DNA from: CALRQJ02 sp943370285 | GTDB lineage: Bacteria > Bacteroidota > Bacteroidia > Chitinophagales > Chitinophagaceae | Reading direction: 5' to 3' | Length of the DNA stretch: 64,000 nucleotides | Assembly: GCA_943370285.1 (NCBI GenBank) | Contig: CALRQJ020000003.1 | Span: 186,001 to 250,000 of the forward strand | Shown here: positions 27,305-37,351 of the stretch, one piece after another | Position numbering within the stretch: the stretch's first letter is position 1 | How the letters are laid out: every line of letters starts with the position of its first letter | Translations under genes and position numbers: made by a program | The notes under the pieces: model-generated | The model's input: the letters and a program-made list of their open reading frames with translations, nothing else | Database searches by the model: none | What the model was told of the DNA's origin: nothing

Positions 27305-27387
27305 GTTGAAATGATAAGGGTACTAAATTCTTTTCTAAAACTGATGATGGGTGTGTTTTATTGTTGATATGATATTTTTTTCAAAAA

Positions 27388-30300
27388 CTATTTTGCTAAT
27401 AACACAAATTCGCTGCCCGTATCGTCATCACCAAAACTGCCTAATAACGGACCGGAGGGTAGTTTGTACACAAACTGATACAAATCGGATGCCGTTAATA
27501 TACCCGCTGCTCCACCACGGCCTTGTAAGGCTTCTAATAAGCGTAATGCAAATGGAGAGTGTTGCCCTTTGTAACCATCCGGCACTTCTTTTTTACCACC
27601 TGATGTAAGATATAGCCTTGTTTTTTTCTTCATCTTTTCGGTAAAATAAACCTCTTTACCTAAATCCTTATAAACGGCATTATCCGACCGAGAACCGTTC
27701 CTAGCCACTCGTTCATCAAAAGTGCCACCAAAGCAAACATCTAACACCATTAATATTTGTTGTGCCGGCAGTTTATTAATCATTCGAGACAATTTAGAAT
27801 ATTGGATATAAGTGTTTCTATACGGGTCTTGTCCAACAGGGCTAGAATTGGTACAAACAATAAAACCATCATCAAATAATTTTTCATCAAAATCGCCATG
27901 GCCGGCAATAAAAATTACAAGCTGATCGGTTGGTTGTAAAATTTTGTTTAGCTGAACAATACTTTCGTAAATACTATCGGCCGGTTTATCGATTAATAAT
28001 TTGGTTTGATAGCCATAATTCAGTCTCAATTGTTTTTCAAGATCGGTGGCATCAAAAACGGGATTGTTTAAATCGGTCCAATTGGGTTTACCTGAATATT
28101 TATCCGTGCCAATCACCAACGCATATTTTTTACTGATAGCACTGCTCACCACTTTTCTATCCAACTCTAATAATTTGGCGCCACGACTTTGCATCACATT
28201 TTCGGGCAAGAAAAATTTGAGGTCTTTCACAAATTCTTTTTCAAAGAAAATGTCGAAATATCCGGTACGGAAGAAATCGCAATCCGATTCTGTTTTGTTG
28301 ATGGCGTATTTAACAGCATCAGCATAAACACCACCATTAAACAAACCAAATACATTAAGGTCTTCGCTTAAGTTAGTGATGTAGTAATTGAGGGGGCCGT
28401 GACTAATTGTGTTATTTCTACATCTAAAATTATCTAAGCCGCTGCCTTTGGGTACAATGAAAATGCGGTTTTTGTTCGATAATGCAGCAATGGTTGGGCT
28501 CGTTTCAATCAATGCTTGAATAAACTCTCGTTGAAAGTCGGTTGTAGTACCGGCTTCTGTAATAAAGAGTTGGTTATTGGCTGGAATAAATTGTAATAAA
28601 TCTTTCAACTGCGTTAACGGAATGCCATATTTTTTAATACTACTATCGGTTAAATTTTGCAAACCGTAAGGCACAAAATACGTAACCTGTTTACCTGCTG
28701 CATCTTTTAGAGGTTTACAATATCCGGAGAAATTAAACACAAAATAATCATCGGGTTTGCTATTGCTGATGACAAAATTGATGGCATTGATGATACTGTC
28801 TTTGGTAGCTTTTTGATTGAGCAGTACAATGCTTTTTTGTTGAAATCTTGCGCTATCGCCTTTAAAGTTGGTAAACTGGCTTTGAAAAAAATCGGCATAT
28901 CCCGATGCATCGTTAGCGCAATTGGTAAAGTTTAATTTACCGCTACTGCCTGTGGTATTGTATTGGCTAATACCAACCGCCACCACATAGGCATTACCCG
29001 TTGGTTTGATGATGGGTAAAGATACATAGCTTGTACTGTCGATTGCGGCGGTTTCGAAGAGTTCAAAGTTGTCATTGGAGAGAAATCCAGGATTTTGTTG
29101 TTGATTTTTTTCTGCCAAATTATTGACAATGTTGTAATGAATATCAACCGGATAAATTTTGGTGATATCCATGATGCTTTGGGCTAAGTAATAGGAGTAA
29201 GCGCCGTAGCTTTTACCATCTCCTGTTGGTATTTCATAAGCTAATTCATTAGCACTTGATGTAGCTGTGAAAATAGCTGAATTGCAACTGTTTCCTGAAA
29301 CGATATTCAATAATAAGTTATTCGATTCACCTCTTGTAGCAATACTATCACCTTTTGATTTTTCTTTACCTGTATTTTTAGTGTCTAAGAATACGCCTTC
29401 TGATCCGGTGTCAAAAGATAGTATGAGCTGACCGTTTGAGCCTAACTTTTTCTTTACACCAATAATGAATGCTTCAATATCTGATTGCAGTATAAACAAA
29501 TCTTTGGCACTAGCACCTAATGCTTTTATTTTTTCCGGCCTTACACCTTGCGTAGTAGGTATTACATAACCAATCATTGCTGGTTCTGTAGTAAATTCTT
29601 CTCTTAAAATAAAGCCCATAGTAGAAAAGTGAATAAAAAGAATATCACCTTGTTTGGCTTCCGTTTGCAATTTTTCGAAAGCTGCTGTAATTGTTTTCTT
29701 ATTGCCTTGCAATCCTTTTATAGCGATGATATTTTTGGCAGTAAAGCCACGATTTACTAATGCGTTCTGTAGCAAATCAATATCATTATCCGTGTTGATT
29801 TTTGGTAGTTGTTCATTTTCGAAATTACCAACACCAATAAGTAATGCTTTTTTAGCAGTTGCTTTAGAACCAGTCAAATATGTTTGATCAATTAGTGCCC
29901 CGGCTTTGTAATTAGCCGTATATATTAGCTTTCCCTTCGCATCGAATTGTTGTACTACCCCGTTTAATTTACCCGCAATTGTACTATAGGTTTTTTTTAT
30001 TGCACCATTAGGGTGAAGCTCGGCATAATTAGTATCAATCAGTTTGCCATTTGTATAAAATTCAGCCAATCTTGTTTCTCCGGATGGATAGTAAGTTTGG
30101 TATGTACCCTCTTTTTTCCATTTTGAAAGTGGAATAGTAAACCAAATAAATAGAGAATCTTTACTTGCTTTACCAGACTTGAAATAATCATCCGTTACGA
30201 TTGCTGTCGGGAAAAACTGTTTGGAGACAAAATAATTAAAACTACTTTTTTTAAGTAGTGTTCCATTCTTGTAATATTCTTGATTTTCTATGGTTAATCT

Positions 30301-30762
30301 AATACTATCAACATTAATTAAAAGCATATCCTTTTTTACAATACTATTTGGTTGTAGCTGTATAAATCGGTAACAAATTTTGCCGTAGTTATTGTCTATT
30401 TTATAGTAGGATGCATTAAATGAAGCAATCTTTTTTAAGGATAACAATTTATCTAAAACCAGTTTATTGAGTTGTGCTGATTTATTGATATCGGATTTGT
30501 CGATATTAATAAAATAGATAAAGCCATATTCTTTTTCTTCAACTCTTTGATTTCTGTTGATTGAATCAATTACAAATCGATAGCTAAAGTTATTTATAAA
30601 GCTAGCTTCTGCATAATCGGGTTTAAAATTGCCGAGATAAAAATTATAATTATTAGCATGAATTGTTATTACAGCCCATTTAGCTTCAATAGATACACCA
30701 AACTTCCCAAATACAGAAGTTGCCATAAATAGTAACACCACAAAAAAAGCTATCCTTTTCAT
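27388..30762 (-). CDS. Exported multidomain caspase-like (C14) protein: two degenerate and one intact caspase domain
   Basis: An 1124-residue protein with a signal peptide (residues 1-19, ending SVFG). Residues 20-210 are beta-rich without a family I recognise. At about 214-292 lie MORN-like repeats (GTYQTYYPSGETRLAEFYTNGK, AELHPNGAIKKTYS). Three caspase-like modules follow. The first (304-530) begins KKALLIGVGNF but has FSTMG and FDTGSEG where the His and Cys motifs belong. The second (591-830) begins AYVVAVGISQY and has FSGYC and TEAGTT at those places. The third (879-1090) begins KYALVIGTDKYSG and is intact: AGHGDF with His955 and DVCFGG with Cys1010. So one protease-competent unit is joined to two likely pseudoenzymes. 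Target and role are unknown. It appears to be transcribed alone. Confidence 0.85.
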   Translation of the reverse strand: MKRIAFFVVLLFMATSVFGKFGVSIEAKWAVITIHANNYNFYLGNFKPDYAEASFINNFSYRFVIDSINRNQRVEEKEYGFIYFINIDKSDINKSAQLNKLVLDKLLSLKKIASFNASYYKIDNNYGKICYRFIQLQPNSIVKKDMLLINVDSIRLTIENQEYYKNGTLLKKSSFNYFVSKQFFPTAIVTDDYFKSGKASKDSLFIWFTIPLSKWKKEGTYQTYYPSGETRLAEFYTNGKLIDTNYAELHPNGAIKKTYSTIAGKLNGVVQQFDAKGKLIYTANYKAGALIDQTYLTGSKATAKKALLIGVGNFENEQLPKINTDNDIDLLQNALVNRGFTAKNIIAIKGLQGNKKTITAAFEKLQTEAKQGDILFIHFSTMGFILREEFTTEPAMIGYVIPTTQGVRPEKIKALGASAKDLFILQSDIEAFIIGVKKKLGSNGQLILSFDTGSEGVFLDTKNTGKEKSKGDSIATRGESNNLLLNIVSGNSCNSAIFTATSSANELAYEIPTGDGKSYGAYSYYLAQSIMDITKIYPVDIHYNIVNNLAEKNQQQNPGFLSNDNFELFETAAIDSTSYVSLPIIKPTGNAYVVAVGISQYNTTGSSGKLNFTNCANDASGYADFFQSQFTNFKGDSARFQQKSIVLLNQKATKDSIINAINFVISNSKPDDYFVFNFSGYCKPLKDAAGKQVTYFVPYGLQNLTDSSIKKYGIPLTQLKDLLQFIPANNQLFITEAGTTTDFQREFIQALIETSPTIAALSNKNRIFIVPKGSGLDNFRCRNNTISHGPLNYYITNLSEDLNVFGLFNGGVYADAVKYAINKTESDCDFFRTGYFDIFFEKEFVKDLKFFLPENVMQSRGAKLLELDRKVVSSAISKKYALVIGTDKYSGKPNWTDLNNPVFDATDLEKQLRLNYGYQTKLLIDKPADSIYESIVQLNKILQPTDQLVIFIAGHGDFDEKLFDDGFIVCTNSSPVGQDPYRNTYIQYSKLSRMINKLPAQQILMVLDVCFGGTFDERVARNGSRSDNAVYKDLGKEVYFTEKMKKKTRLYLTSGGKKEVPDGYKGQHSPFALRLLEALQGRGGAAGILTASDLYQFVYKLPSGPLLGSFGDDDTGSEFVLLAK

Positions 30763-30782
30763 GCCTTATGAATTTAGATAGC

Positions 30783-30815
30783 CAAATTAGGGGCTTAATT
30801 TAGTATTGACAATAC
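30783..30815 (-). promoter_or_regulatory. Candidate promoter of the caspase-like gene with an overlapping palindrome
   Basis: On the minus strand TTG (30812-30810) is followed after 20 bp by TAATTTG (30789-30783), close to the TTTG/TAnnTTTG pattern. A 13-bp perfect inverted repeat GTATTG-A-CAATAC (30803-30815) covers the TTG, which is where a repressor could sit. No binding protein is known. Confidence 0.35.
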
Positions 30816-30844
30816 AGTTTATTGGGTATATCTTCAAGGGGCAT

Positions 30845-30876
30845 AAAAAAAACCACAGTCTAGACAGACCGTGGTT
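30845..30876 (-). terminator. Terminator of the GloVer-repeat gene
   Basis: Stem AACCAC / GTGGTT extended inward by GTCT / AGAC across one mismatch; on the minus strand it leads into eight T. It lies 24 bp past the stop of the gene at 30901. Confidence 0.85.
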
Positions 30877-30900
30877 ACCTTGAGTCCCCCTGAATAAACA

Positions 30901-33900
30901 CTATTGTTTGATAAATTGAATCGTCTCTATGCCTTCTTTTGTTTCTAATTGTAGAAAGTACATACCTGGCAAAATGGAAGACACATTAATGCTGTTTACT
31001 TGTTGTGTTATATTAATGTTTGTTTGAATAATTTTTCCATCCACAGATACAATAGATGCCTTGCCATTGCGTCTGCTTTCAAATCTTAATGTTATTATTT
31101 CTTTCGCCGGATTTGGAAAGATTGTTATGGTATTCGGCTTTTTGTTGGCTACTGAGACGATATTACTGTAAGTGATTTTGCCATCTTTGTCTGTAATTTT
31201 TAATCTATACCATGTAATTCCGGTTAATAGTTTGTAATCCGTTATGTTATAATAATTAACTAGATTGTTTTTTGCTTTAACAGCAGCAAATACACTAAAT
31301 CCATTTTCTTTTGGCAGCTTTCTTTCTATTTCAAAACGAGCAATATTTACTTCATTCGTCGTATGCCATCTCAATAGGGCATCTTCACCCTGCATGGTAC
31401 CTTCAAATGAGATTAATTGTAAGGGCAATACCGATACATTGGAGGTAATTACAAACTGACTAAAGCTTGGTATTCCGGTAACCGTAATCGTATGATTACC
31501 TGCTTCTAGGCTTATGCCGCTGATTGGAAATGCGTCCCATGCACCACTGCCATTAGATGGTCTTTTGTACAACTGGTAGTTAGTAGCTACAGGGTCGGTT
31601 AATGTGCCTCCGGGAAACCGGAATGTTAGTGTGGCCTGTAAGTTGGATTGGTTGCTGCCATAGTTATCAATGATCCAATAACCGGGAAGCATATTCGAAC
31701 CGGGATTTGGATTACCGCCAACAGGCATTGCTTCTACATACGAACCATTCATAAGGCCGTTTGGTGATAGTGCAGGAAAACTTAACTCCAATCTATTGGA
31801 AAAATCAGCAGCACTAAATTGATATACGTTATCTGTACTTTGTACCGAGATACATTCACTCGTTCCACCACCCGCAGAAAGATCTGATACGAGTGCTAAT
31901 GCACCGTTTTGTTTAGCAGCATGATGAAGATTAATGTAATCGTTAAATGTTGCTATTCCATCCGGTTCGTTGAATTGATAATATGCTACTAATCCAGCTT
32001 CTGTACCATTCAATGTTATATGTTTTCTTTGGCGAATATTACATTGGCTGATAGCTGTGTTGTAGAATTGAAATTCTTCCATGTCGCCATGAAAATGTTC
32101 TTCGTTAGCACCATTATCACTACTGCCCAATTTTAATCCGGCTGTAGTATTATTAATAGTACCAGAATAGTTGACTAGGCTTTGAACCACCAATCTTCCA
32201 TTAATATACAATTTTACTTTATCGCCACTTGCCCAAGTAACAAAGAAATGGCTCCATTGATTGATACGAAACATGCTACTATCAACCACAATTTCAACTT
32301 TAGCCATCGCTACACCAATTCCTATTTGCGCCATCACCAGCAGTTGTGAACCGTCGTTTCTATACAACCCGGCTTGAAAAGCTGTAGCGGCTGCATTTAC
32401 ACCATCTCCCTTGCCTACAAAACTTTTTACTTTGAAGTTGGCAGTTGGGAAACTGGTAGGTTTTACCCAGCCACCAAAACTGATGGCATTATTGCCTTCT
32501 AGTGCATTTACATCTCCGGCATTTGTATAGTCATTTACCCCATCTAATCTTGCCATTAAATTAGCCGGTCTTACTACACCTGTTGGCATAGTGCGTTGTG
32601 CATTGGGATTATTTGTAGTATTAGTATTGCTGTACAAAATGCCATTACAGCCGTATGCAAATACTTTAAACCAATATTTGGTATTGGGTAATAAACCGGT
32701 AATGTTTAACGGTTGAATGGTATTGCCTGCATATACCACTTGCTCGCCACTGCCACTGTAACTTGTATTAGCGGATGGAATGCTGCCATTAATTGGCGGT
32801 GTAAATGAATTGGTTGTATTCATAATGATAACATAACCTGTTACTCCGCCCGATGCAGGAGGTGTAAATCCTGTAAGGGTAATGCTGCTAGTTGTTACAT
32901 TTCCAAATACAATTTCTGATGCATTTTGAGGTGTTGTGCAAGGCAACAATATCACCGGCCCTGGCGAATTGCCTTCGATATTGTTTTGGTCGATGCCAAA
33001 GTTTTTGAGGATTTGAAAATCGCTACCATCTTTTCGAATTTTATAAATAGTAGGGGCTGGGGTAGGGTTATAACTACTTGCACAAGTTCCATAGATATAG
33101 CCATCATCGCTCAATTGCAGATTACCATAGGGATTGCCTCCATCTGAAACAGTGAAATTTTTGATGACAGTAAATCCTGTTCCGTTTTTATGCATTTTAT
33201 ATATATTCCCCAATCCGTTGCTGCCTCCTAAATGACATGAGCCATAGAGAGTGTCTCCCTCTAATCTCAGTGGTGCAGTAATGTTGCGGCCATTGGTTGC
33301 AGCATCTGCATAAGTAAATGTTTTAATAAGCGTAAGACCTGAACCATTGGTATTGATGGCAAATATTACTTCATCGCCATTGCTTAATGTGCCTGTACCT
33401 ATTATTTGTTGTGTTATGGGGTCTTGAATAAAGCCTGCTGCACTATACAAGGTATTGCTTCCACCATATTGATAAATATTGCTGAAGTTGCTTCCATCTT
33501 TTTGCATTTTAAACATGGTGCCTCTGTTATTATCTCCTCGTTGAGCAGTACTGCCGTAGAGATACCCATCTGCAGCTTCTATCATATCTCCAGGATTAGA
33601 ACACCCTGTTGGGGCACTGCCAAATGCACCAAAGCTCTTGATGACTGTAAATGTACTTGTATCTGTAGGGTTGATTTTGTAGGCAGTTCCAGCATTACCG
33701 CTGATTGGTCCGCCATAACCCATAATGCCATACAGCCATCCATCACTTGCTAAAAAAGCACCACTTCTGCCTGCAGCAGAATAGCCATCTGTACCCTTAA
33801 AATGCCGAAGTATGGTATGTCTTTGAACAGTATGGCCAGTATAGTAGGAAAACAATACCCCATTTGAGAATAAGCCACCACTTGTACTTACTCCAAATGC

Positions 33901-35232
33901 TTTGCCATATTGAGGAGATGCCGTATTGGTAATAACCGTTGGTGCCACAACAGGTCCGTAACCTTCTGTTTGATAAGCAAAGCTATAATGTCTTCGATAA
34001 TCACTTCCATCAGGGTTTAGAGAAGCCAATATGCCGCCACTTCCTTGTCCGCCATAATTAAAAGGAATATAAAATCTACCATCAGTTTCTTTATATATCA
34101 ATGCCCATGGTTGTTCTCCACCTTCAAAGTTGCTACGTAAAACAGTGAAGCCACTACCATCTTGCGCCATTCTAAAAAAGGTTCCTGCATTCAATGGACC
34201 ATAACCACACATGGTGCCATACACAAGCCCATCGGTATGGATGTATAGTTTTCTGCCAGGTCTGTTTCCCATGGTGGCCAAATCTATTTGTTGTAAAACC
34301 GCAAAACCGGAACCATCTTTTTTGATACGCCATAAAGTACCGCCATTGAGTGTGCCATAATTGGGGCATCCCCCAAAAATATAGCCCCCGATACCTTCTA
34401 CCGGTGTAGTTGCAGGATAGGTACCATCATTATCTGTAAATGTTTTTAATAATGTATATGTGTTGGTAGATGCATTGTATTTAAACGCTACTCCTTTTCC
34501 TGTTGTCCCGCCTCCAACACAAACGCCATAAAAATTACCATCACTGGCAAGTAGTAACGGAGACCTTGGCCCCGAACCTACAAATCCTCCACTTGTATTG
34601 GTAAAAGAAACCAATTTTGTAAAGCCGGTTCCATTCGTATTGATACGTATAATATGACCATTACTACCTGATACAGTTCCATATAACTTTCCATCTAATC
34701 CCAAAACTAAGCTGCCGTAAAAACCACTCGTACTTTCGGCGCTGTTGTTCAATACTTTTAAAACAGTGAATGAAGTGCCATCTTTTTTTAATTTCCAGAT
34801 GGTGCCATTACTGAACTGTGCACCATCTTCGCAAACACCATATAAAAAACCATCAGGTGCAACTACCGGACGCCAACGGATAGAACCGCCATCTGTGGTT
34901 CTAGTGAATTTTTTTAGTACAGTATAATCTGTACCATCTGGTTTGATTTTAAATACACAACCGGCATCACCATAACCATTGCCTGTAGTACTACCATAAA
35001 AATAGCCATCATTGCCATCTGTCATATCTACGCCTTGCCCCGGAGCATAGGGGAATTGCACATTTTTTTGATAGCCTGATCCATTAGTATTGATGCTGAA
35101 TGCAGTTCCATTACCATCTAAAGCACCTCTATTGGCAAAGCCAATTATTTTTTGTTGAGCATGTAGGCTTAAAAAAAATAATAGGAAAAAAGCAACTGAT
35201 ACTCCTTTCTGTGTAATTTTCAAGATGTTCAT
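30901..35232 (-). CDS. Very large secreted GloVer-repeat protein with LamG-like domain and T9SS sorting domain
   Basis: A 1443-residue protein. After a signal peptide (ending LSLHAQ) the first 780 residues consist of many repeats of about 40-60 residues with the pattern GxLYG...GGxxNxGTxFKxxxDGSxFTVLKxF, the GloVer repeat, which probably folds as a propeller or solenoid. Then come a fibronectin III-like domain (about 785-900), a LamG/concanavalin-like domain (about 910-1080: FGGWVKPTSFP, HFFVTWASGDKVKLYINGRLV), a beta domain, and the T9SS type A sorting domain at the end (ITIFPNPAKEIITLRFES ... PGMYFLQLETKEGIETIQFIKQ). It is thus exported through the type IX machine and anchored or released at the surface, possibly for adhesion or glycan contact. 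Confidence 0.93.
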   Translation of the reverse strand: MNILKITQKGVSVAFFLLFFLSLHAQQKIIGFANRGALDGNGTAFSINTNGSGYQKNVQFPYAPGQGVDMTDGNDGYFYGSTTGNGYGDAGCVFKIKPDGTDYTVLKKFTRTTDGGSIRWRPVVAPDGFLYGVCEDGAQFSNGTIWKLKKDGTSFTVLKVLNNSAESTSGFYGSLVLGLDGKLYGTVSGSNGHIIRINTNGTGFTKLVSFTNTSGGFVGSGPRSPLLLASDGNFYGVCVGGGTTGKGVAFKYNASTNTYTLLKTFTDNDGTYPATTPVEGIGGYIFGGCPNYGTLNGGTLWRIKKDGSGFAVLQQIDLATMGNRPGRKLYIHTDGLVYGTMCGYGPLNAGTFFRMAQDGSGFTVLRSNFEGGEQPWALIYKETDGRFYIPFNYGGQGSGGILASLNPDGSDYRRHYSFAYQTEGYGPVVAPTVITNTASPQYGKAFGVSTSGGLFSNGVLFSYYTGHTVQRHTILRHFKGTDGYSAAGRSGAFLASDGWLYGIMGYGGPISGNAGTAYKINPTDTSTFTVIKSFGAFGSAPTGCSNPGDMIEAADGYLYGSTAQRGDNNRGTMFKMQKDGSNFSNIYQYGGSNTLYSAAGFIQDPITQQIIGTGTLSNGDEVIFAINTNGSGLTLIKTFTYADAATNGRNITAPLRLEGDTLYGSCHLGGSNGLGNIYKMHKNGTGFTVIKNFTVSDGGNPYGNLQLSDDGYIYGTCASSYNPTPAPTIYKIRKDGSDFQILKNFGIDQNNIEGNSPGPVILLPCTTPQNASEIVFGNVTTSSITLTGFTPPASGGVTGYVIIMNTTNSFTPPINGSIPSANTSYSGSGEQVVYAGNTIQPLNITGLLPNTKYWFKVFAYGCNGILYSNTNTTNNPNAQRTMPTGVVRPANLMARLDGVNDYTNAGDVNALEGNNAISFGGWVKPTSFPTANFKVKSFVGKGDGVNAAATAFQAGLYRNDGSQLLVMAQIGIGVAMAKVEIVVDSSMFRINQWSHFFVTWASGDKVKLYINGRLVVQSLVNYSGTINNTTAGLKLGSSDNGANEEHFHGDMEEFQFYNTAISQCNIRQRKHITLNGTEAGLVAYYQFNEPDGIATFNDYINLHHAAKQNGALALVSDLSAGGGTSECISVQSTDNVYQFSAADFSNRLELSFPALSPNGLMNGSYVEAMPVGGNPNPGSNMLPGYWIIDNYGSNQSNLQATLTFRFPGGTLTDPVATNYQLYKRPSNGSGAWDAFPISGISLEAGNHTITVTGIPSFSQFVITSNVSVLPLQLISFEGTMQGEDALLRWHTTNEVNIARFEIERKLPKENGFSVFAAVKAKNNLVNYYNITDYKLLTGITWYRLKITDKDGKITYSNIVSVANKKPNTITIFPNPAKEIITLRFESRRNGKASIVSVDGKIIQTNINITQQVNSINVSSILPGMYFLQLETKEGIETIQFIKQ

Positions 35233-35399
35233 AAATTTTTATTTCAGGGTTGGCTAAAGTTTTTCTTGTAGATGCAATAATGATTTATGTGATGAAGTAA
35301 CGATACGTACTTAAAAAAGCAAATGTTGTTTTTGTAAAAACTTAAGTTTCAAAGCCACATTTTGTATATTTAAATTTATGATTATCAAATAGTTGTGTA

Positions 35400-36872
35400 A
35401 TGAGTTCAAATAGTCTATTTGCTTTGATTCACTCCTTAAATCCTTCTGAAAAAAGGTATATTAGACTCTATGCTCAGCGGCAAGTGCAGAGCAGAAATAC
35501 CAACTATTTCAAGATTTTTGAAGCTATTAACAATCAAGAACAGTACGATGAGGAAGCGTTGCTCAAAAAGTTTCGTAGAGAAAATTTTGTAAAGCAGTTT
35601 GCTGTTGCTAAAAATTATCTCTTCCATATGATTTTGAAGCGTATGCAGGAGTACAATGAGCAAAACTTTATAGAATGGAAAATACGTAACATGTTTTTGC
35701 AAGTGAAAATTCTTGCCAGTAAAGGGCTAGATTCTGATGCAGGAAAACTCATTAAAAAAACAAAAGAATTAGCCTGGCAATATGAATATCATCATGTGAT
35801 AATGGATGTACTGCATATTGAAAAATATCTCTTTGGTAATTTCAGAATTTACGAACCAACGGAAGAAAATTTCGCTGCTATTGTTAATGAGGATAATCAC
35901 TCCTTTGCAATGGCACAATCTTTACAGCAGCTTGGTCATGTGTGGCATTATCTTACTTTACTAGAATTAGAGATTGGTGTATTGCCGGTTGATACGATCA
36001 AGAAAAGAGCAGAAGCCTGTGTGAATGTGAATTGTATGAAACAGGAACCAATAGGTTCTTACAATACAAGGTTTAGGTATTTTGCCACGTGGTCTTTGTA
36101 CTACAATTTAATTGATAATCAACAACAGAATTATGAATGTTGCCGACAGTGTATATTGATTAGAGAAGAACAAATTGAAAAGCAGCCATTACAGAATATG
36201 GATCCGCTTGCCAGTTATTATAATTTTTTGATTGCATGCGAAAAAGCCAATCGATGGGAGCAGTTTGAACATTACTTAGATAAAATTAAAGCTTACGAGG
36301 CTGCCACTATTGAAGTTAATATTAGAAGAATGCACAATTATTGTTGGTGTGGATTGATGTATTATTTGCATTTACAACAATATGATAAAGCATATGCAGT
36401 AGTGAATGAATACAAAGCTTTTTTTGTTGACAACAATATACAGTTTAGGAAAGATTTTAAAATATATATTGAAGCGGCTTGCGGATTGGTTTGCTTTTTT
36501 AAACAGCGTTTCAAAGAGGCCATTAATTGGTGGAATTCTATTTTGAACTCACCTCAATCGCAGGTTGAACTTCGTTCACAGGGCGCAGTAAGACTGTATT
36601 TGATGATGCTCCATTATGAAGAAGACAATACCAATATTCTTGATTACTTAGCCAAACAGGCACAATCATTTTTAAAACAGATTGCCATGTGGCATAAGCC
36701 TGAACAATTGTTCGTTAGCGCCTTATTAAATATCACATCTAAACAAAGTACAAAAGCTAGGCAAGCGGCATTAGAGCAATTATACCAACAGCTACAGGAG
36801 TGCACACTATCTGTATCCGGAAATGCAGTGAACCAGTTTATGTTGCATTGGATTAAACAGAAAATAATGTAG
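35400..36872 (+). CDS. Helical-repeat protein of unknown function
   Basis: A 490-residue cytosolic protein with no signal peptide or membrane segment. The sequence is almost wholly helical, rich in aromatic residues, Gln, Glu and Lys, and reads as degenerate TPR-like hairpins: LASYYNFLIACEKANRWEQFEHYLDKIKAYE and LMYYLHLQQYDKAYAVVNEYKAFFVDN are the clearest. The N-terminal NPSEKRYIRLYAQ segment recurs, as far as I recall, in unnamed Bacteroidota proteins. I cannot assign a function. It is transcribed divergently from the GloVer gene and converges with the peroxiredoxin gene with 14 bp between stops. Confidence 0.8.
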   Translation: MSSNSLFALIHSLNPSEKRYIRLYAQRQVQSRNTNYFKIFEAINNQEQYDEEALLKKFRRENFVKQFAVAKNYLFHMILKRMQEYNEQNFIEWKIRNMFLQVKILASKGLDSDAGKLIKKTKELAWQYEYHHVIMDVLHIEKYLFGNFRIYEPTEENFAAIVNEDNHSFAMAQSLQQLGHVWHYLTLLELEIGVLPVDTIKKRAEACVNVNCMKQEPIGSYNTRFRYFATWSLYYNLIDNQQQNYECCRQCILIREEQIEKQPLQNMDPLASYYNFLIACEKANRWEQFEHYLDKIKAYEAATIEVNIRRMHNYCWCGLMYYLHLQQYDKAYAVVNEYKAFFVDNNIQFRKDFKIYIEAACGLVCFFKQRFKEAINWWNSILNSPQSQVELRSQGAVRLYLMMLHYEEDNTNILDYLAKQAQSFLKQIAMWHKPEQLFVSALLNITSKQSTKARQAALEQLYQQLQECTLSVSGNAVNQFMLHWIKQKIM

Positions 36873-36886
36873 GTATATACTTGTCA

Positions 36887-37351
36887 TCAACTTTGCAAAG
36901 CCCCTATAATTTCTTCGGCATGTTGTTTGCTTTTAGGCTTTAAAAATATTTTTTTGATAATGCCTTTTTCATCAATTACAAAAGTGGTGCGGTGTAAACC
37001 CATGTATTTTCTGCCGTATAATTGCTTTTCGCCCCACACGCCATATTTTTCAATAATTGCCAATTTGGGGTCGGCAATGATGTTAAAAGGCAAGCTGTGC
37101 TTGGTTTCAAATTTTTTATGTTTGGCTACTTCATCAGGACTAATGCCAATAATCTCAAAACCATTTTTTTGCAACAATGCATAGTTGTCTCTTAAATTAC
37201 AAGCTTGTATGGTGCAGGTTGGTGTATCATCTTGCGGATAAAAATAAAGCACTATTTTTTTTCCTTTGAATGAACTGAGTGCAATCTTTTCGCCGTTCTG
37301 GTTTAATCCTGTAAAGGCAGGTGCTTTCATTCCTTCTGCTAATGTGGTCAT
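36887..37351 (-). CDS. bcp: Thioredoxin-dependent peroxiredoxin, Bcp/PrxQ type
   Basis: A 154-residue PrxQ/BCP peroxiredoxin that reduces hydrogen peroxide and organic peroxides. The active site DDTPTCTIQAC holds the peroxidatic Cys46 and the resolving Cys51 five residues later, the hallmark of two-Cys PrxQ. FYPQDDTPTCT and the C-terminal GLHRTTFVIDEKGIIKKIF fit the family, as does the length. It is cytosolic. Its first codon overlaps the end of the upstream M23 gene by four bases on the same strand, so the two are translationally coupled. Confidence 0.95.
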   Translation of the reverse strand: MTTLAEGMKAPAFTGLNQNGEKIALSSFKGKKIVLYFYPQDDTPTCTIQACNLRDNYALLQKNGFEIIGISPDEVAKHKKFETKHSLPFNIIADPKLAIIEKYGVWGEKQLYGRKYMGLHRTTFVIDEKGIIKKIFLKPKSKQHAEEIIGALQS

